From: Phycisphaerales bacterium
Lineage (GTDB): Bacteria > Planctomycetota > Phycisphaerae > Phycisphaerales > UBA1924
DNA: 64,000 nt
Assembly (NCBI GenBank): GCA_013360675.1
Contig: JABWBB010000006.1
Location: forward strand, 17,949 to 81,948
Direction: 5' to 3'
The notes under the pieces were generated by a model. That model did not search any database and was not told the origin of the DNA. It saw only the letters and a program-made list of their open reading frames with translations. The stretch's first letter is position 1; each line of letters starts with the position of its first letter. The position numbers were made by a program, and so were the translations under genes. Positions 50,201-57,580 of the stretch are shown here, one piece after another.

Positions 50201-50643
50201 GACAGCCTCCGAAGATCGAGGGCGATGATGCCTTTGGGCTGTCCCGTTGACTTATCGGTCTGGAAGAAGTCCAGGAAGGTCCGGTGCGGCGGCTGCGCCT
50301 CTGCTTGGGCTGAGGAGACAAACAGCTCCCCTCCGTACTTCACCTTCTGGGCAAATCGCCGGTTGCTGAAATCGAGGAGAACTGGATCGAGCCGCGCTGG
50401 GTCAACCCCCGCTGGCTCCCAGCACCCGTCGAAGTCTCCTGGATGGTCCTTGGTGGTCACAAAGCTCCCGTCGATGTACAGAGTTGAGCAGCCCGCCTGT
50501 TTCAGTGCCCGTGCCGCTTCGAGAAGCCCTTTCAAGAGCTTCTGCCGGAGTGGGTTCTGTCCAAAGGCGGCGGAGATCTCCTCCCACGTGGCGTCGTGAA
50601 TGCCTGGGGGCAGGTTGCCGTCGCTGTCGAGCTCTGGTATCAC
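50197..50643 (-). CDS. DUF6932-family nucleotidyltransferase-like protein
   Basis: A 148-residue protein starting with GTG. It matches DUF6932: LPPGIHDATWEEI, STLYIDGSFVTTKDHPGDFDGCWEPAGVDPARLDPVLLDF, and KGIIALDL at the end. The GSF plus DFD pattern (G59-F61 and D70-D72) is that of minimal nucleotidyltransferases of MNT type, which act as toxins or modify tRNA or protein in toxin-antitoxin pairs. It is the first gene of the operon, next to an HTH partner, as in known DUF6932-HTH pairs. The start lies in a palindrome. Confidence 0.8.
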   Translation of the reverse strand: MIPELDSDGNLPPGIHDATWEEISAAFGQNPLRQKLLKGLLEAARALKQAGCSTLYIDGSFVTTKDHPGDFDGCWEPAGVDPARLDPVLLDFSNRRFAQKVKYGGELFVSSAQAEAQPPHRTFLDFFQTDKSTGQPKGIIALDLRRLS

Positions 50644-50667
50644 GACACAACGATATCGTTGTGTCGT
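50642..50667. promoter_or_regulatory. 26-bp perfect palindrome at the start of the six-gene operon (candidate operator)
   Basis: Each half is ACGACACAACGAT (50642-50654) and its exact complement (50655-50667), with no spacer. It overlaps the GTG start of the DUF6932 gene (50641-50643). No Shine-Dalgarno sequence is visible upstream of that GTG, so the transcript may be leaderless. The XRE-type regulator encoded in the operon is the natural candidate to bind it. Confidence 0.65.
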
Positions 50668-50708
50668 TCGGATGTCAAGGGCCGTTTCCGGCGTTCAGCC
50701 TCTGCCGA

Positions 50709-50736
50709 GTCAGAAAAACATGCACGTTTTTCTGAC
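50709..50736. promoter_or_regulatory. AbiE operator copy 1 (inverted repeat)
   Basis: GTCAGAAAAA (50709-50718), an 8-bp spacer, and TTTTTCTGAC (50727-50736) form a perfect 10-bp inverted repeat. A second copy lies 52 bp downstream (centre to centre). AbiEi antitoxins are known to bind two inverted repeats upstream of their operon. Confidence 0.75.
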
Positions 50737-50751
50737 AAGTCGGCCCATCAG

Positions 50752-50780
50752 TTGACCGATGTCAGAAAAAGTGGTATCTT
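50752..50780 (+). promoter_or_regulatory. Sigma-70-type promoter of the AbiE operon
   Basis: TTGACC (50752-50757), 17-bp spacing, and TATCTT (50775-50780). The -10 element spans the spacer/right-arm border of operator copy 2, so antitoxin binding would block it. Transcription would begin near 50787, 8 bases before the ATG at 50795, giving an almost leaderless mRNA. Confidence 0.55.
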
Positions 50781-50788
50781 TTTCTGAC
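50761..50788. promoter_or_regulatory. AbiE operator copy 2 (inverted repeat)
   Basis: GTCAGAAAAA (50761-50770), an 8-bp spacer (GTGGTATC), and TTTTTCTGAC (50779-50788) repeat the arms of copy 1 exactly; only the spacers differ. The upstream ATG at 50759 reads through this operator, which argues that the real start of the antitoxin is the ATG at 50795. Confidence 0.75.
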
Positions 50789-50794
50789 ACACCC

Positions 50795-51418
50795 ATGGAC
50801 GCCGACCGTAGCCAGATATTCGACCGCATCCGCCAAGCAGGGCCGGGCAGGGTCTTCACGCCCAAGGACTTTCTGGACACGGCTAATCGTGACGCTGCTG
50901 ACCAGGCGCTGTCGCGGCTCGCACGCCGCGGTGCCATCAAGCGGCTCGCGCGCGGGCTCTACTACACACCGAAGCGCAACGCTCGACTCGGCATCGACGT
51001 ACCGCCCGACCTCGACGAGATCGCCGCCGCATTGGGGAGGCAGACAGGCAGTCGAATCGTGCCGTCAGGAGCAGTGGCCGCAAACCAACTCGGACTTTCC
51101 ACACAGGTCCCGGCGAAGCCCGTGTACCTCACCGACGGTCGGTCACGAACGGTCCGCGTCGGCCAGTACATCGTACAGCTTAAGCATGCGCTACCTAAAG
51201 ACCTCCCGGCCGGGACGGACAAGACGGCCCTTGTCATTCAAGCACTCCGCTTTCTCGGCAAGGACGCCATCACGGACCAGGTCATCCAGACCATTCAGAC
51301 TGTGTTGACCATGGACGAGCGGAAGCAACTCCTTGACGATGCCAAGTACGCGACGGACTGGCTCTGCCAAGCGGTGAGACGTATCTCGCTTTCAAGGGAG
51401 CAACCCACCGATGGATGA
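50795..51418 (+). CDS. AbiEi-type antitoxin
   Basis: A 207-residue protein with an N-terminal winged-helix segment (FTPKDFLDTANRDAADQALSRLARRGAIKRLARGLYYTP). The C-terminal part (about 60-205) is an AbiEi-like fold (VPSGAVAANQLGLSTQVPAKPVYLTDGRSRTVRVG, then IQLKHALPK). In AbiE systems this protein represses the operon and prevents toxicity of AbiEii without binding it (type IV). Its stop overlaps the toxin start by 8 bp. The start was chosen because an upstream ATG lies inside the operator. Confidence 0.8.
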   Translation: MDADRSQIFDRIRQAGPGRVFTPKDFLDTANRDAADQALSRLARRGAIKRLARGLYYTPKRNARLGIDVPPDLDEIAAALGRQTGSRIVPSGAVAANQLGLSTQVPAKPVYLTDGRSRTVRVGQYIVQLKHALPKDLPAGTDKTALVIQALRFLGKDAITDQVIQTIQTVLTMDERKQLLDDAKYATDWLCQAVRRISLSREQPTDG

Positions 51419-52442
51419 TGTGGCACGGCTGTCCCCCACTGACCGGGCAGACCTCTTTCGCAGTGTCGCCGCGAAACGTGGACTGCCGGAAGCCATCATC
51501 GAGAAAGACTTCTGGGTCTGCTGGGTGCTCAAGCGAGTCTTCACACTTCAAAGCCCACCAGCGGGAATTCTCTTCAAGGGAGGAACATCGCTCTCGAAGG
51601 TCTACAAGCTCATCGACCGATTCTCGGAGGATGTAGATCTGTCGTTCGACCGTGAAGGTCTCGGCTTCGGCGGCGCCGCTGACCCCATGGTTGCACCGTC
51701 TAGAAAGAGGCAGACTGCTGCCGTGGAGAACCTAGCCAAGGCATGCCAGCTTGTCGTCAGCGAGAAACTCAAGCCGCAGCTTGCCGAAGCGTTCGAGGCT
51801 TCGCTCGGAACATCGAGCGGCTGGGCCCTGGAATCCGCGGAGGATGACCCCGACAACGCCACCCTTCTGTTCCGTTATCCCAACTCTCCTGTTGATTCGG
51901 CCGAGTACATCAAGCCGGTGGTGAGGCTCGAACTTGGGGCTCGCGCCGATCATTGGCCCGCCGAAACCGGCACCATCCAGCCATTCGCCGCCGAAGACTT
52001 CCCGGAACTCTTCAAATCCGCATCCGCTGAGGTCAGAGTGCTCGCTGTGACGCGGACCTTTTGGGAGAAGGCGACGCTGCTCCACAAGTGGCACCACGCG
52101 ACCAAGCCGTTTCCAGACCGCCAGTCACGCCACTACTACGACCTGTATCTGCTCGCCCGAAGCTCCGTCCGAGCGGATGCGCTCGCACAGCTCTCGCTCC
52201 TGAACTCGGTGGCGAAGCACAAGCAAGTGTTCTTTGCTCAGGCCTGGGCAAAGTACGAGCTCGCCAAGCCCGGGACACTTCGCCTCGTGCCTCCCACGGA
52301 CAGGCTAAAGGAGCTGGAGCAAGACTACAGGGCCATGCGTCAGATGATCTTCGGCACACCACCCGACCTCAAAGCTCTACTTGCAGAACTGGGCGAGCTC
52401 GAAGCAGAGATCAACAGCATTGAGCCACCGCAGAACAGCTGA
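51411..52442 (+). CDS. AbiEii-type nucleotidyltransferase toxin
   Basis: A 343-residue protein with the nucleotidyltransferase motif ILFKGGTSLSKVYKLIDRFSEDVDLSFDR (GGTSLSK followed by DVDL). AbiEii toxins of this type transfer nucleotides to tRNA or other targets and cause phage abortive infection. It has the EKDFWVCWVLKRVF start typical of the family and a C-terminal helical part (about 230-340). Downstream, the gene ends before an inverted repeat at 52461. Confidence 0.88.
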   Translation: MDDVARLSPTDRADLFRSVAAKRGLPEAIIEKDFWVCWVLKRVFTLQSPPAGILFKGGTSLSKVYKLIDRFSEDVDLSFDREGLGFGGAADPMVAPSRKRQTAAVENLAKACQLVVSEKLKPQLAEAFEASLGTSSGWALESAEDDPDNATLLFRYPNSPVDSAEYIKPVVRLELGARADHWPAETGTIQPFAAEDFPELFKSASAEVRVLAVTRTFWEKATLLHKWHHATKPFPDRQSRHYYDLYLLARSSVRADALAQLSLLNSVAKHKQVFFAQAWAKYELAKPGTLRLVPPTDRLKELEQDYRAMRQMIFGTPPDLKALLAELGELEAEINSIEPPQNS

Positions 52443-52460
52443 GGCGAAGCCGTGTGCACA

Positions 52461-52492
52461 ATGTCGGTAGATGTCGAAATCTACCGACATTG
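52461..52492. repeat. 13-bp perfect inverted repeat downstream of the AbiE operon
   Basis: Arms AATGTCGGTAGAT (52461-52473) and ATCTACCGACATT (52480-52492) have a 6-base loop GTCGAA. It lies 20 bp after the AbiEii stop and is not followed by a T-run. It could be a bidirectional terminator, an operator or a transfer-related site, since a coupling-protein gene follows on the opposite strand. Confidence 0.6.
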
Positions 52493-52600
52493 CGCTCAGT
52501 CTTGAGCCGGGGAGGACGAGGCCCCTCCTCCCCGCTCAAACTCACCCCACCTACCCCCCACGAGATTGGCGTTTCGAGCGGACAGACGGAATCCGGTCGT

Positions 52601-54679
52601 TCAATCCCAAAGCATCATGTCTGACGCGCCCTGCCCGCAGAGCCTTCGAGGGTCCGATTCGCTCGCCTTGTCGGTTGAGCACCCTGGCCGCGGTGGCGGC
52701 TCGCAACTCTTCGGCCTTTGAACACGCCGAACGACGGTGGTGCGTCCCTTGAAGACCACATCCGGCTCCGATGGCGACTTCGCGGCCGCTTGCTCCGCAT
52801 CTCGCACCCGCATGTAGTCCAGGTAGTGCAGCACGGCGGCAAGCGACTGGGTCTTTGCCTGGATCATGGCTTGGTGGGCTTGGATCAGGGATGCCTTCCG
52901 CTGGACCAGGAGCTGGAGGAACCGCAGGAACTGGTGCGGGTCCTTGTGATGCCGGACAAGCAGTGAAATCGCCCAGGCGCGGGCTTCATGCGACTCCTCG
53001 GCGATTGTCATCCGGTCAAGCAGCTGCCACGCGAGCTTGTAGGCTTCGTCGGCCGTGAGGCTCGCGGCGTCAGCCGGTTGCGTCTCGTTGGTGAGCGGCG
53101 GCCTCGTGATTCGACTGAAGTGGCCTGAATGCGGCACTGCCGGAAGCGGCGGCGCTCGCCGTCCTGTCCTCGCCTCCCTCCCCTTCTCCATCGCGTCTGC
53201 CAGAACTGGAACGTCGAATGCGGCGGTGAAGTGCGCAAGCACTGGTGGACGGTCAACCGGAAACACGTACGCGAAGGGCCCGAAGACCGGGTGCGGCGAG
53301 AGAATCAGATCCTCTGGGCTCACCAGCAGCCGAGTCATGACATGCTCGTGGCGAGTCGACGGCTGCCATTCCCCCGAGTGCGGGTCGAGAGTCTGGTGTG
53401 CTCGCCAGTCGGTCACATGCACTGAGCCCGCAAGGCGGCTCGCGAACTCTCGGTCAATCACCGACAGTCCTGAGCAGAGGAACACTTTGGTGCAAAGGGA
53501 CGCGAGCACCGCTCCGGCAGTCGTTCCGTAATTCCCCTGGAGCTGTTCGATGGACTGGAGGAAGACAAAGAAGCTCATGCCGCGGGAGCGTCCGAGATTC
53601 GCGGTCCTGTGAAATCCCGGGATGGGCGGCATGATGCCGAACTCGTCGAGGAAAAAGCTCACGGGCCGCTTGAGACGCCCGCCGGAGGCCTCCGCTGCTT
53701 TCACGGCACACGCCATGAACAGAGAGAACCAGAGGCCGACCACATGGCGGGCGTGGCTCTCGAAGTCCGACTCGTTGCACTCGACGATCACCAAGAAGCG
53801 TGACCCAGAGGTGAGCCGCGTTGCGGGGTTGAACTCATGCTTGCCGCTCGTGGTGGCTCGAACATCGGGCGAGCTCACCAGGGGGGCGATTCTCGCTGCG
53901 ATATCTGCCCAGCTTGTCGAGCCGTTGCTCCCCGACTCGCGGAACAGGTCGAACTGGAGAAGCTCCCGGTCCCGGGTGTGCTTGGCGAACGCGTGGAGCA
54001 CGGTGGGGTCTGAGAAGAGCTCGTGCAGAGCCGCGAGCGAGCCGACCTCGTGGTGACGGAGTGCCGCCTTGAGCATCCGCTCGGCCACCTGCTCCCAGAA
54101 GCTCGAATCGCCGGAGCCTTTCGGCGCCATCGAGCAGATGAAGCGAACGAGGTGCTCAACAAGGCCCTCAAGATGAGCGAGTGCGAGGAGGTTGCAGCCG
54201 ACGCTCCGCGAGGCATCGGTGGGAGCGAAGACGACGACTTCGGCATCAGGGGCGAGCCGTGCGGCGATCTCTCGGATCTCGTCAGTCCCCGCTGGTCCCT
54301 TGAGGTTGAAAAAGACTGCGGAGTCGGTGGTGTCGCGAAGAGTCGCGGCGAGCACGGGCAGTGCAACGCGATAGGTCTTCCCCGACCCCATCGCACCGAC
54401 TATGGCAGCGTGCCGCCTCCGCTCTTCCGCCGTGAAGGTGAGACCGACGTATGGGCGAGCAGAGAGCTGGGCACCGTCGGGTGTCGTCTCCACAAGCGGC
54501 GTGCACGGCCAGGTGAGTGACTCTGCTTCGCTTCGGCGAGCATTCATCGCCGCGAGCGTCCCCTCATCCATCAGCCGAACGGCGGGGTTTGAGAGCGCCG
54601 TGCCGAGGGAGCGAGCGGGCCTTGCAGGAGCATGGCGGCCGTACAGCAGGTCGCTTTCGTGATTCGGGTTCCCGAGCAT
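52601..54679 (-). CDS. Type IV coupling protein (VirD4/TraD/TraG-like ATPase)
   Basis: A 692-residue DNA-transfer ATPase. Walker A is GAMGSGKT (95-102); Walker B is in PVSFFLDEFG; the TraM-recognition-like segment is SMSFFVFLQSIEQLQGNYG. The N-terminal membrane segments of full VirD4 are not evident, so it is more like a soluble coupling ATPase. The C-terminal about 150 residues are helical and Arg-rich (HFSRITRPP.., RRVQRPKSCEPPPRPG). In conjugation it brings relaxase-bound DNA to the secretion channel. The channel genes are not in view. Confidence 0.85.
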   Translation of the reverse strand: MLGNPNHESDLLYGRHAPARPARSLGTALSNPAVRLMDEGTLAAMNARRSEAESLTWPCTPLVETTPDGAQLSARPYVGLTFTAEERRRHAAIVGAMGSGKTYRVALPVLAATLRDTTDSAVFFNLKGPAGTDEIREIAARLAPDAEVVVFAPTDASRSVGCNLLALAHLEGLVEHLVRFICSMAPKGSGDSSFWEQVAERMLKAALRHHEVGSLAALHELFSDPTVLHAFAKHTRDRELLQFDLFRESGSNGSTSWADIAARIAPLVSSPDVRATTSGKHEFNPATRLTSGSRFLVIVECNESDFESHARHVVGLWFSLFMACAVKAAEASGGRLKRPVSFFLDEFGIMPPIPGFHRTANLGRSRGMSFFVFLQSIEQLQGNYGTTAGAVLASLCTKVFLCSGLSVIDREFASRLAGSVHVTDWRAHQTLDPHSGEWQPSTRHEHVMTRLLVSPEDLILSPHPVFGPFAYVFPVDRPPVLAHFTAAFDVPVLADAMEKGREARTGRRAPPLPAVPHSGHFSRITRPPLTNETQPADAASLTADEAYKLAWQLLDRMTIAEESHEARAWAISLLVRHHKDPHQFLRFLQLLVQRKASLIQAHQAMIQAKTQSLAAVLHYLDYMRVRDAEQAAAKSPSEPDVVFKGRTTVVRRVQRPKSCEPPPRPGCSTDKASESDPRRLCGQGASDMMLWD

Positions 54680-54796
54680 AACCCAGCGAGCACCTCGCCA
54701 GGTCCTCGCCGTGTGACGGACTTCGTGATGGTGGGATGTCGGAGCTCTCCGCCCATGGGGTGCGGAGAGGCTCCACCATTGTACAGGTCTTATCGG

Positions 54797-56038
54797 TCAC
54801 TGGATCGCACCAACGCTGCGAAGCGAACGATTTATCAGGGCCCGGATGCTCTCCGGAGATGCAGAGCAGGAGGGCAGTGCTGGTGACTGGCGCGGCGTCG
54901 CGTAAGCACGGACTGTCTCCTGAAGTCTCGTCCGGGCGCGGTCTTCCTCCTGGAGTGTCTGGAACCACAGGCCGCGGCGGACGATGGTGGCGAACATCCC
55001 CGCCGGGTTCTTCCTCGCGTGGGAGAGGGAGTGCTCGGCAGCCGCGACGAACTTCAGCCGCTCCGCCTCGGAGTTTCCGACATGGCCAAGGCGGACTGCC
55101 TCGCGGTGGAGATCAAGGAGCCTCGCCGTGTCACGGAGATCCTCCACCTGAACGTCCGACAGCCTTGGTCCCCTACCCGTTCGCTTGCGAACACCAGACG
55201 GCCGGGCTGTGCCGGGTTTCTGGTTTTCAGATCTTCCGGAGGAAGAGATTCCAGTTTCTCTAGGGCGTGGTGTTTCGGTTGTGGGAAATGCAGCTCGGGG
55301 TGGTATCTCCCGGGACGCTGAAGGTGGCGACCAGGCGAGATTGAGACGCACCGTGAGGCCGTAGCGATTCATGCGGAGCTGTGTCGATGGCTCGCGGATG
55401 ATCACGCCGAGGGATTCGAGCTCTTGGCGGGCCGCTTTGACGTTGCGTTCATCAACACCGAACACCGTTGCAATCCAGGACGCCTTGCAGAGCCCAGAGG
55501 GCGAACACTGGCCGCGGCGGTAGTAGAGGCAGCGGAGCACGTGCCCGAGCGCTGTGGCGAGCAGCACGGGCTTTCTCGACAACGCGAGGAAGCGGAGCAG
55601 CCGACGTGGGAGTGGGATCTTGCGGCGGTGGTTCTGGACCGACTCAATGAAGGCCTGTGCGCCAGCGGGGAGCGAGTCGAGAGAAGAGACGAAGCGGATG
55701 GAAGATTCCGACCAGCGAAGGAGCTGGGCGTTCTGAAGGCGGCGAAGGGATGCTCGCACATGCTCGCCTCCAACACCTCCGACAAGGCGCGAGAGTTCAT
55801 CGACTGTGAAGCGGGGTGCTCTCCCCTTCTCCATGCACGCCCGTCGAGCAGCTAGTTCGTGGCAAGCGAGCCACACCCGAACATCCCGGAACTCCAAGAG
55901 CCCCTCTTTGTACGACCACCAGCACGCCAGCAATCCTGTCGCCGAGACGAACGTGAATCCGCCCGCGACCGCTCCAGCATCTCTTTCCATATCCCCTTCC
56001 CCCCAAGCAGCGGACACACGAATGCTGTCCGCGTTCAT
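54797..56038 (-). CDS. Winged-helix protein, possible replication initiator
   Basis: A 413-residue protein. Residues about 180-240 look like a winged helix (SPSGLCKASWIATVFGVDERNVKAARQELESLGVIIREP, then MNRYGLTVRLNLAW), as in plasmid replication initiators. The N-terminal 150 residues carry a second helical DNA-binding-like part (FTVDELSRLVGGVGGEHVRASLRRLQNAQLL). A proline/arginine-rich linker (about 245-295) separates it from a helical C-terminus. No rolling-circle or primase motif is visible. The position beside parA and a repeat array supports a replication role; this is inference. Met17 is an alternative start. Confidence 0.5.
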   Translation of the reverse strand: MNADSIRVSAAWGEGDMERDAGAVAGGFTFVSATGLLACWWSYKEGLLEFRDVRVWLACHELAARRACMEKGRAPRFTVDELSRLVGGVGGEHVRASLRRLQNAQLLRWSESSIRFVSSLDSLPAGAQAFIESVQNHRRKIPLPRRLLRFLALSRKPVLLATALGHVLRCLYYRRGQCSPSGLCKASWIATVFGVDERNVKAARQELESLGVIIREPSTQLRMNRYGLTVRLNLAWSPPSASREIPPRAAFPTTETPRPRETGISSSGRSENQKPGTARPSGVRKRTGRGPRLSDVQVEDLRDTARLLDLHREAVRLGHVGNSEAERLKFVAAAEHSLSHARKNPAGMFATIVRRGLWFQTLQEEDRARTRLQETVRAYATPRQSPALPSCSASPESIRALINRSLRSVGAIQ

Positions 56039-56104
56039 CAGGGGGTGAACGCATCCCGGCGGTCACAGGGAACACAAACCCTGTGCAACCAGGAAGAATT
56101 GCCT

Positions 56105-56219
56105 TTGACAGAACCACGGCGGGTGGGCTAGTTTGGACGGAGCATCCCGGTTCGACTAGTTCCAGCCAGGTCTATTTGAGCCATCACGAACAAGAGCGAC
56201 CCTGCCAGGTCGCTTTTTT
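56105..56219 (+). ncRNA. Candidate small RNA between the rep-like gene and the partition locus
   Basis: A perfect -35 TTGACA (56105-56110) is followed after 18 bp by TAGTTT (56129-56134), a weak -10. A factor-independent terminator ends at 56219. The expected RNA (from about 56141) is near 80 nt and contains no reading frame of note. It is transcribed away from the minus-strand rep-like gene, so it does not overlap it and is not simple antisense to its coding region. A copy-number or partition control RNA is possible. Confidence 0.45.
56195..56219 (+). terminator. Factor-independent terminator with no upstream gene on its strand
   Basis: Stem AGCGACC (56195-56201) / GGTCGCT (56208-56214), 6-base loop, and T6 at 56214-56219. 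No plus-strand protein gene ends before it, which is why a small RNA is proposed. Confidence 0.85.
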
Positions 56220-56364
56220 CGTTTCAGGGTTACGCGTTCACCCCATTCAACACTCTCCATGCTCGGCCCCACAGCGACATGCCAGGGACCGCTACAGAAT
56301 CACCGTAGATCACGTGCCGCACTCGGCCAATCCCCTTTCAGTGGGCGCTGTTGCAGGACATGAC

Positions 56365-56404
56365 CGCGAACTCGCGTTATCGCGATGACGCTGTAACGCT
56401 TGGC
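56365..56404. repeat. Partition array block A: five 8-bp units
   Basis: Five 8-bp units in perfect register: CGCGAACT, CGCGTTAT, CGCGATGA, CGCTGTAA and CGCTTGGC. This is the left block of the array upstream of parA. It is out of phase with block B by 3 bp. Confidence 0.7.
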
Positions 56405-56415
56405 TGTCCTGTGAA

Positions 56416-56543
56416 CGCGAGAACGCGTTCACGGAAGGACGCGAGAACGGAACATCGCGAACACGGAAGCTCGCGTGCTCGCGAGAAGGCGACGACGCGA
56501 GGACGCGTGCACACCAAGACGCGACATCGCGATATCGCGGTCG
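56416..56543. repeat. Partition array block B: sixteen contiguous 8-bp units (candidate centromere)
   Basis: 128 bp that divide exactly into 16 units of 8 bp, most beginning CGCG followed by A or T: for example CGCGAGAA (three copies), CGCGTTCA, CGCGAACA, CGCGTGCT, CGCGACAT and CGCGATAT. Weaker units are CGGAAGGA, CGGAACAT and CACCAAGA. The pitch of a 4-bp box plus a 4-bp spacer is the same as in ParG-type (ribbon-helix-helix) centromeres, where the box is ACTC. It ends 138 bp before the parA start. Confidence 0.75.
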
Positions 56544-56598
56544 CATTTTCCATCTTGTGAGAAGGACTTCGCTCACGCAGACTGGGCTGTGCCGAGAA

Positions 56599-56662
56599 CG
56601 CGACGAGGCGACTTCGCGACGACGCGAGCTCGGAACATCGCGTTATCGCGAGAACGGCAACA
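56599..56662. repeat. Partition array block C: eight 8-bp units next to parA
   Basis: Eight units in register: CGCGACGA, GGCGACTT, CGCGACGA, CGCGAGCT, CGGAACAT, CGCGTTAT, CGCGAGAA and CGGCAACA. A degenerate ninth unit (GCCGAGAA) precedes them. The block ends 18 bp before the parA start and may serve as the operator of the operon. Confidence 0.7.
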
Positions 56663-56680
56663 AAGGCCAAAGGAGGGACG

Positions 56681-57580
56681 ATGGAGCAGGGGACAGGAGC
56701 ACCGACAAGACGCGCGCAGGTCATCGCGGTGGGCAACCAAAAGGGCGGCGTCGGAAAAACGACAAACACCGTTCACATCGCGGCCGCTCTCGGCGAGCGA
56801 GGGAAGAAGTGTCTCATCATCGACCTGGATCCGAACGACACGGCGACTCGCCACTTCGGCATCGAGGGCGAGGCGTTCCTCGGGAGCTACGAGCTCCTGA
56901 CCGGCGATGAGCCAGCCGACGTGCTCGCGATGACGGAAGGGGACTCAGAGTTCGAGTTCCCGCCCAACGTGCACCTCATCCCGTCGCGGCGAAAGCTCGA
57001 ATCAATCGACGACGTGCTCCCGGAGAAGCACGGGAAGTTCTACTCGCCGCGGGACATCCTGATGGACCCGCTCAAGCGCGTGCTTGACCAGTACGACTAC
57101 ATCCTCTTGGACACCGCGCCGAACTCCGCCGTGCCGACCAAGGCCGCGTACCTGGTCGCTGACTGGTTCATCCTCACCGCGATGCCGGAGCCGTTCGCCG
57201 TCACGGGCCTCACCGATGCGCTCCGCGACATCCAGGACGCCCAGCGAAAGCTCAACCCGGCTCTCCGTCTTCTCGGCGTCATCATCGCCGGGGTGGACCG
57301 GAGGACCAATCTCTCGAACTCGCTCACCGAGTACGTCCGATCGGCTTTCAGCACACCGGACGGCCAGTCGGCCAAGTTCCGCACCATCATCAGCCGCTCG
57401 ACCGTGATCCCCTCGGCTCAGAAGTCGGGGAAGACAGTCTTTCAGACGAGCCCGGACCATGCGGTCGCCCATCAGTACCGAGCACTCGCCCAGGAGATCG
57501 AGGAGCGGATTGCACGGCTCACAGGCGCCGCAGCTCCAGAACCTGTTGATCAGAACGTGAGCGAGGTGGTCAATGGCTAA
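56681..57580 (+). CDS. parA: ParA-family partition ATPase
   Basis: A 299-residue Walker-type ATPase. The deviant Walker A is KGGVGKTT (21-28) in AVGNQKGGVGKTTNTVHIAAAL, the A' motif is IIDLDPN, and the B-type motif is in YDYILLDTAPN. No N-terminal HTH is present, so it is the short type Ib ParA that works with a small DNA-binding partner. A strong AGGAGG lies at 56671-56676. It moves plasmid copies apart by cycling on the nucleoid. The next gene overlaps its stop (ATGGCTAA), so the two are coupled. Confidence 0.92.
   Translation: MEQGTGAPTRRAQVIAVGNQKGGVGKTTNTVHIAAALGERGKKCLIIDLDPNDTATRHFGIEGEAFLGSYELLTGDEPADVLAMTEGDSEFEFPPNVHLIPSRRKLESIDDVLPEKHGKFYSPRDILMDPLKRVLDQYDYILLDTAPNSAVPTKAAYLVADWFILTAMPEPFAVTGLTDALRDIQDAQRKLNPALRLLGVIIAGVDRRTNLSNSLTEYVRSAFSTPDGQSAKFRTIISRSTVIPSAQKSGKTVFQTSPDHAVAHQYRALAQEIEERIARLTGAAAPEPVDQNVSEVVNG

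Noticed and set aside
50759..50794. Upstream ATG for the AbiEi gene
   Set aside because: These codons lie inside the second operator repeat and the predicted transcript starts after them.
56365..56662. Repeat array considered as a CRISPR or iteron array
   Set aside because: The units are 8 bp with no unique spacers of 30 bp and no cas genes; iterons are usually about 20 bp. A partition array next to parA fits better.
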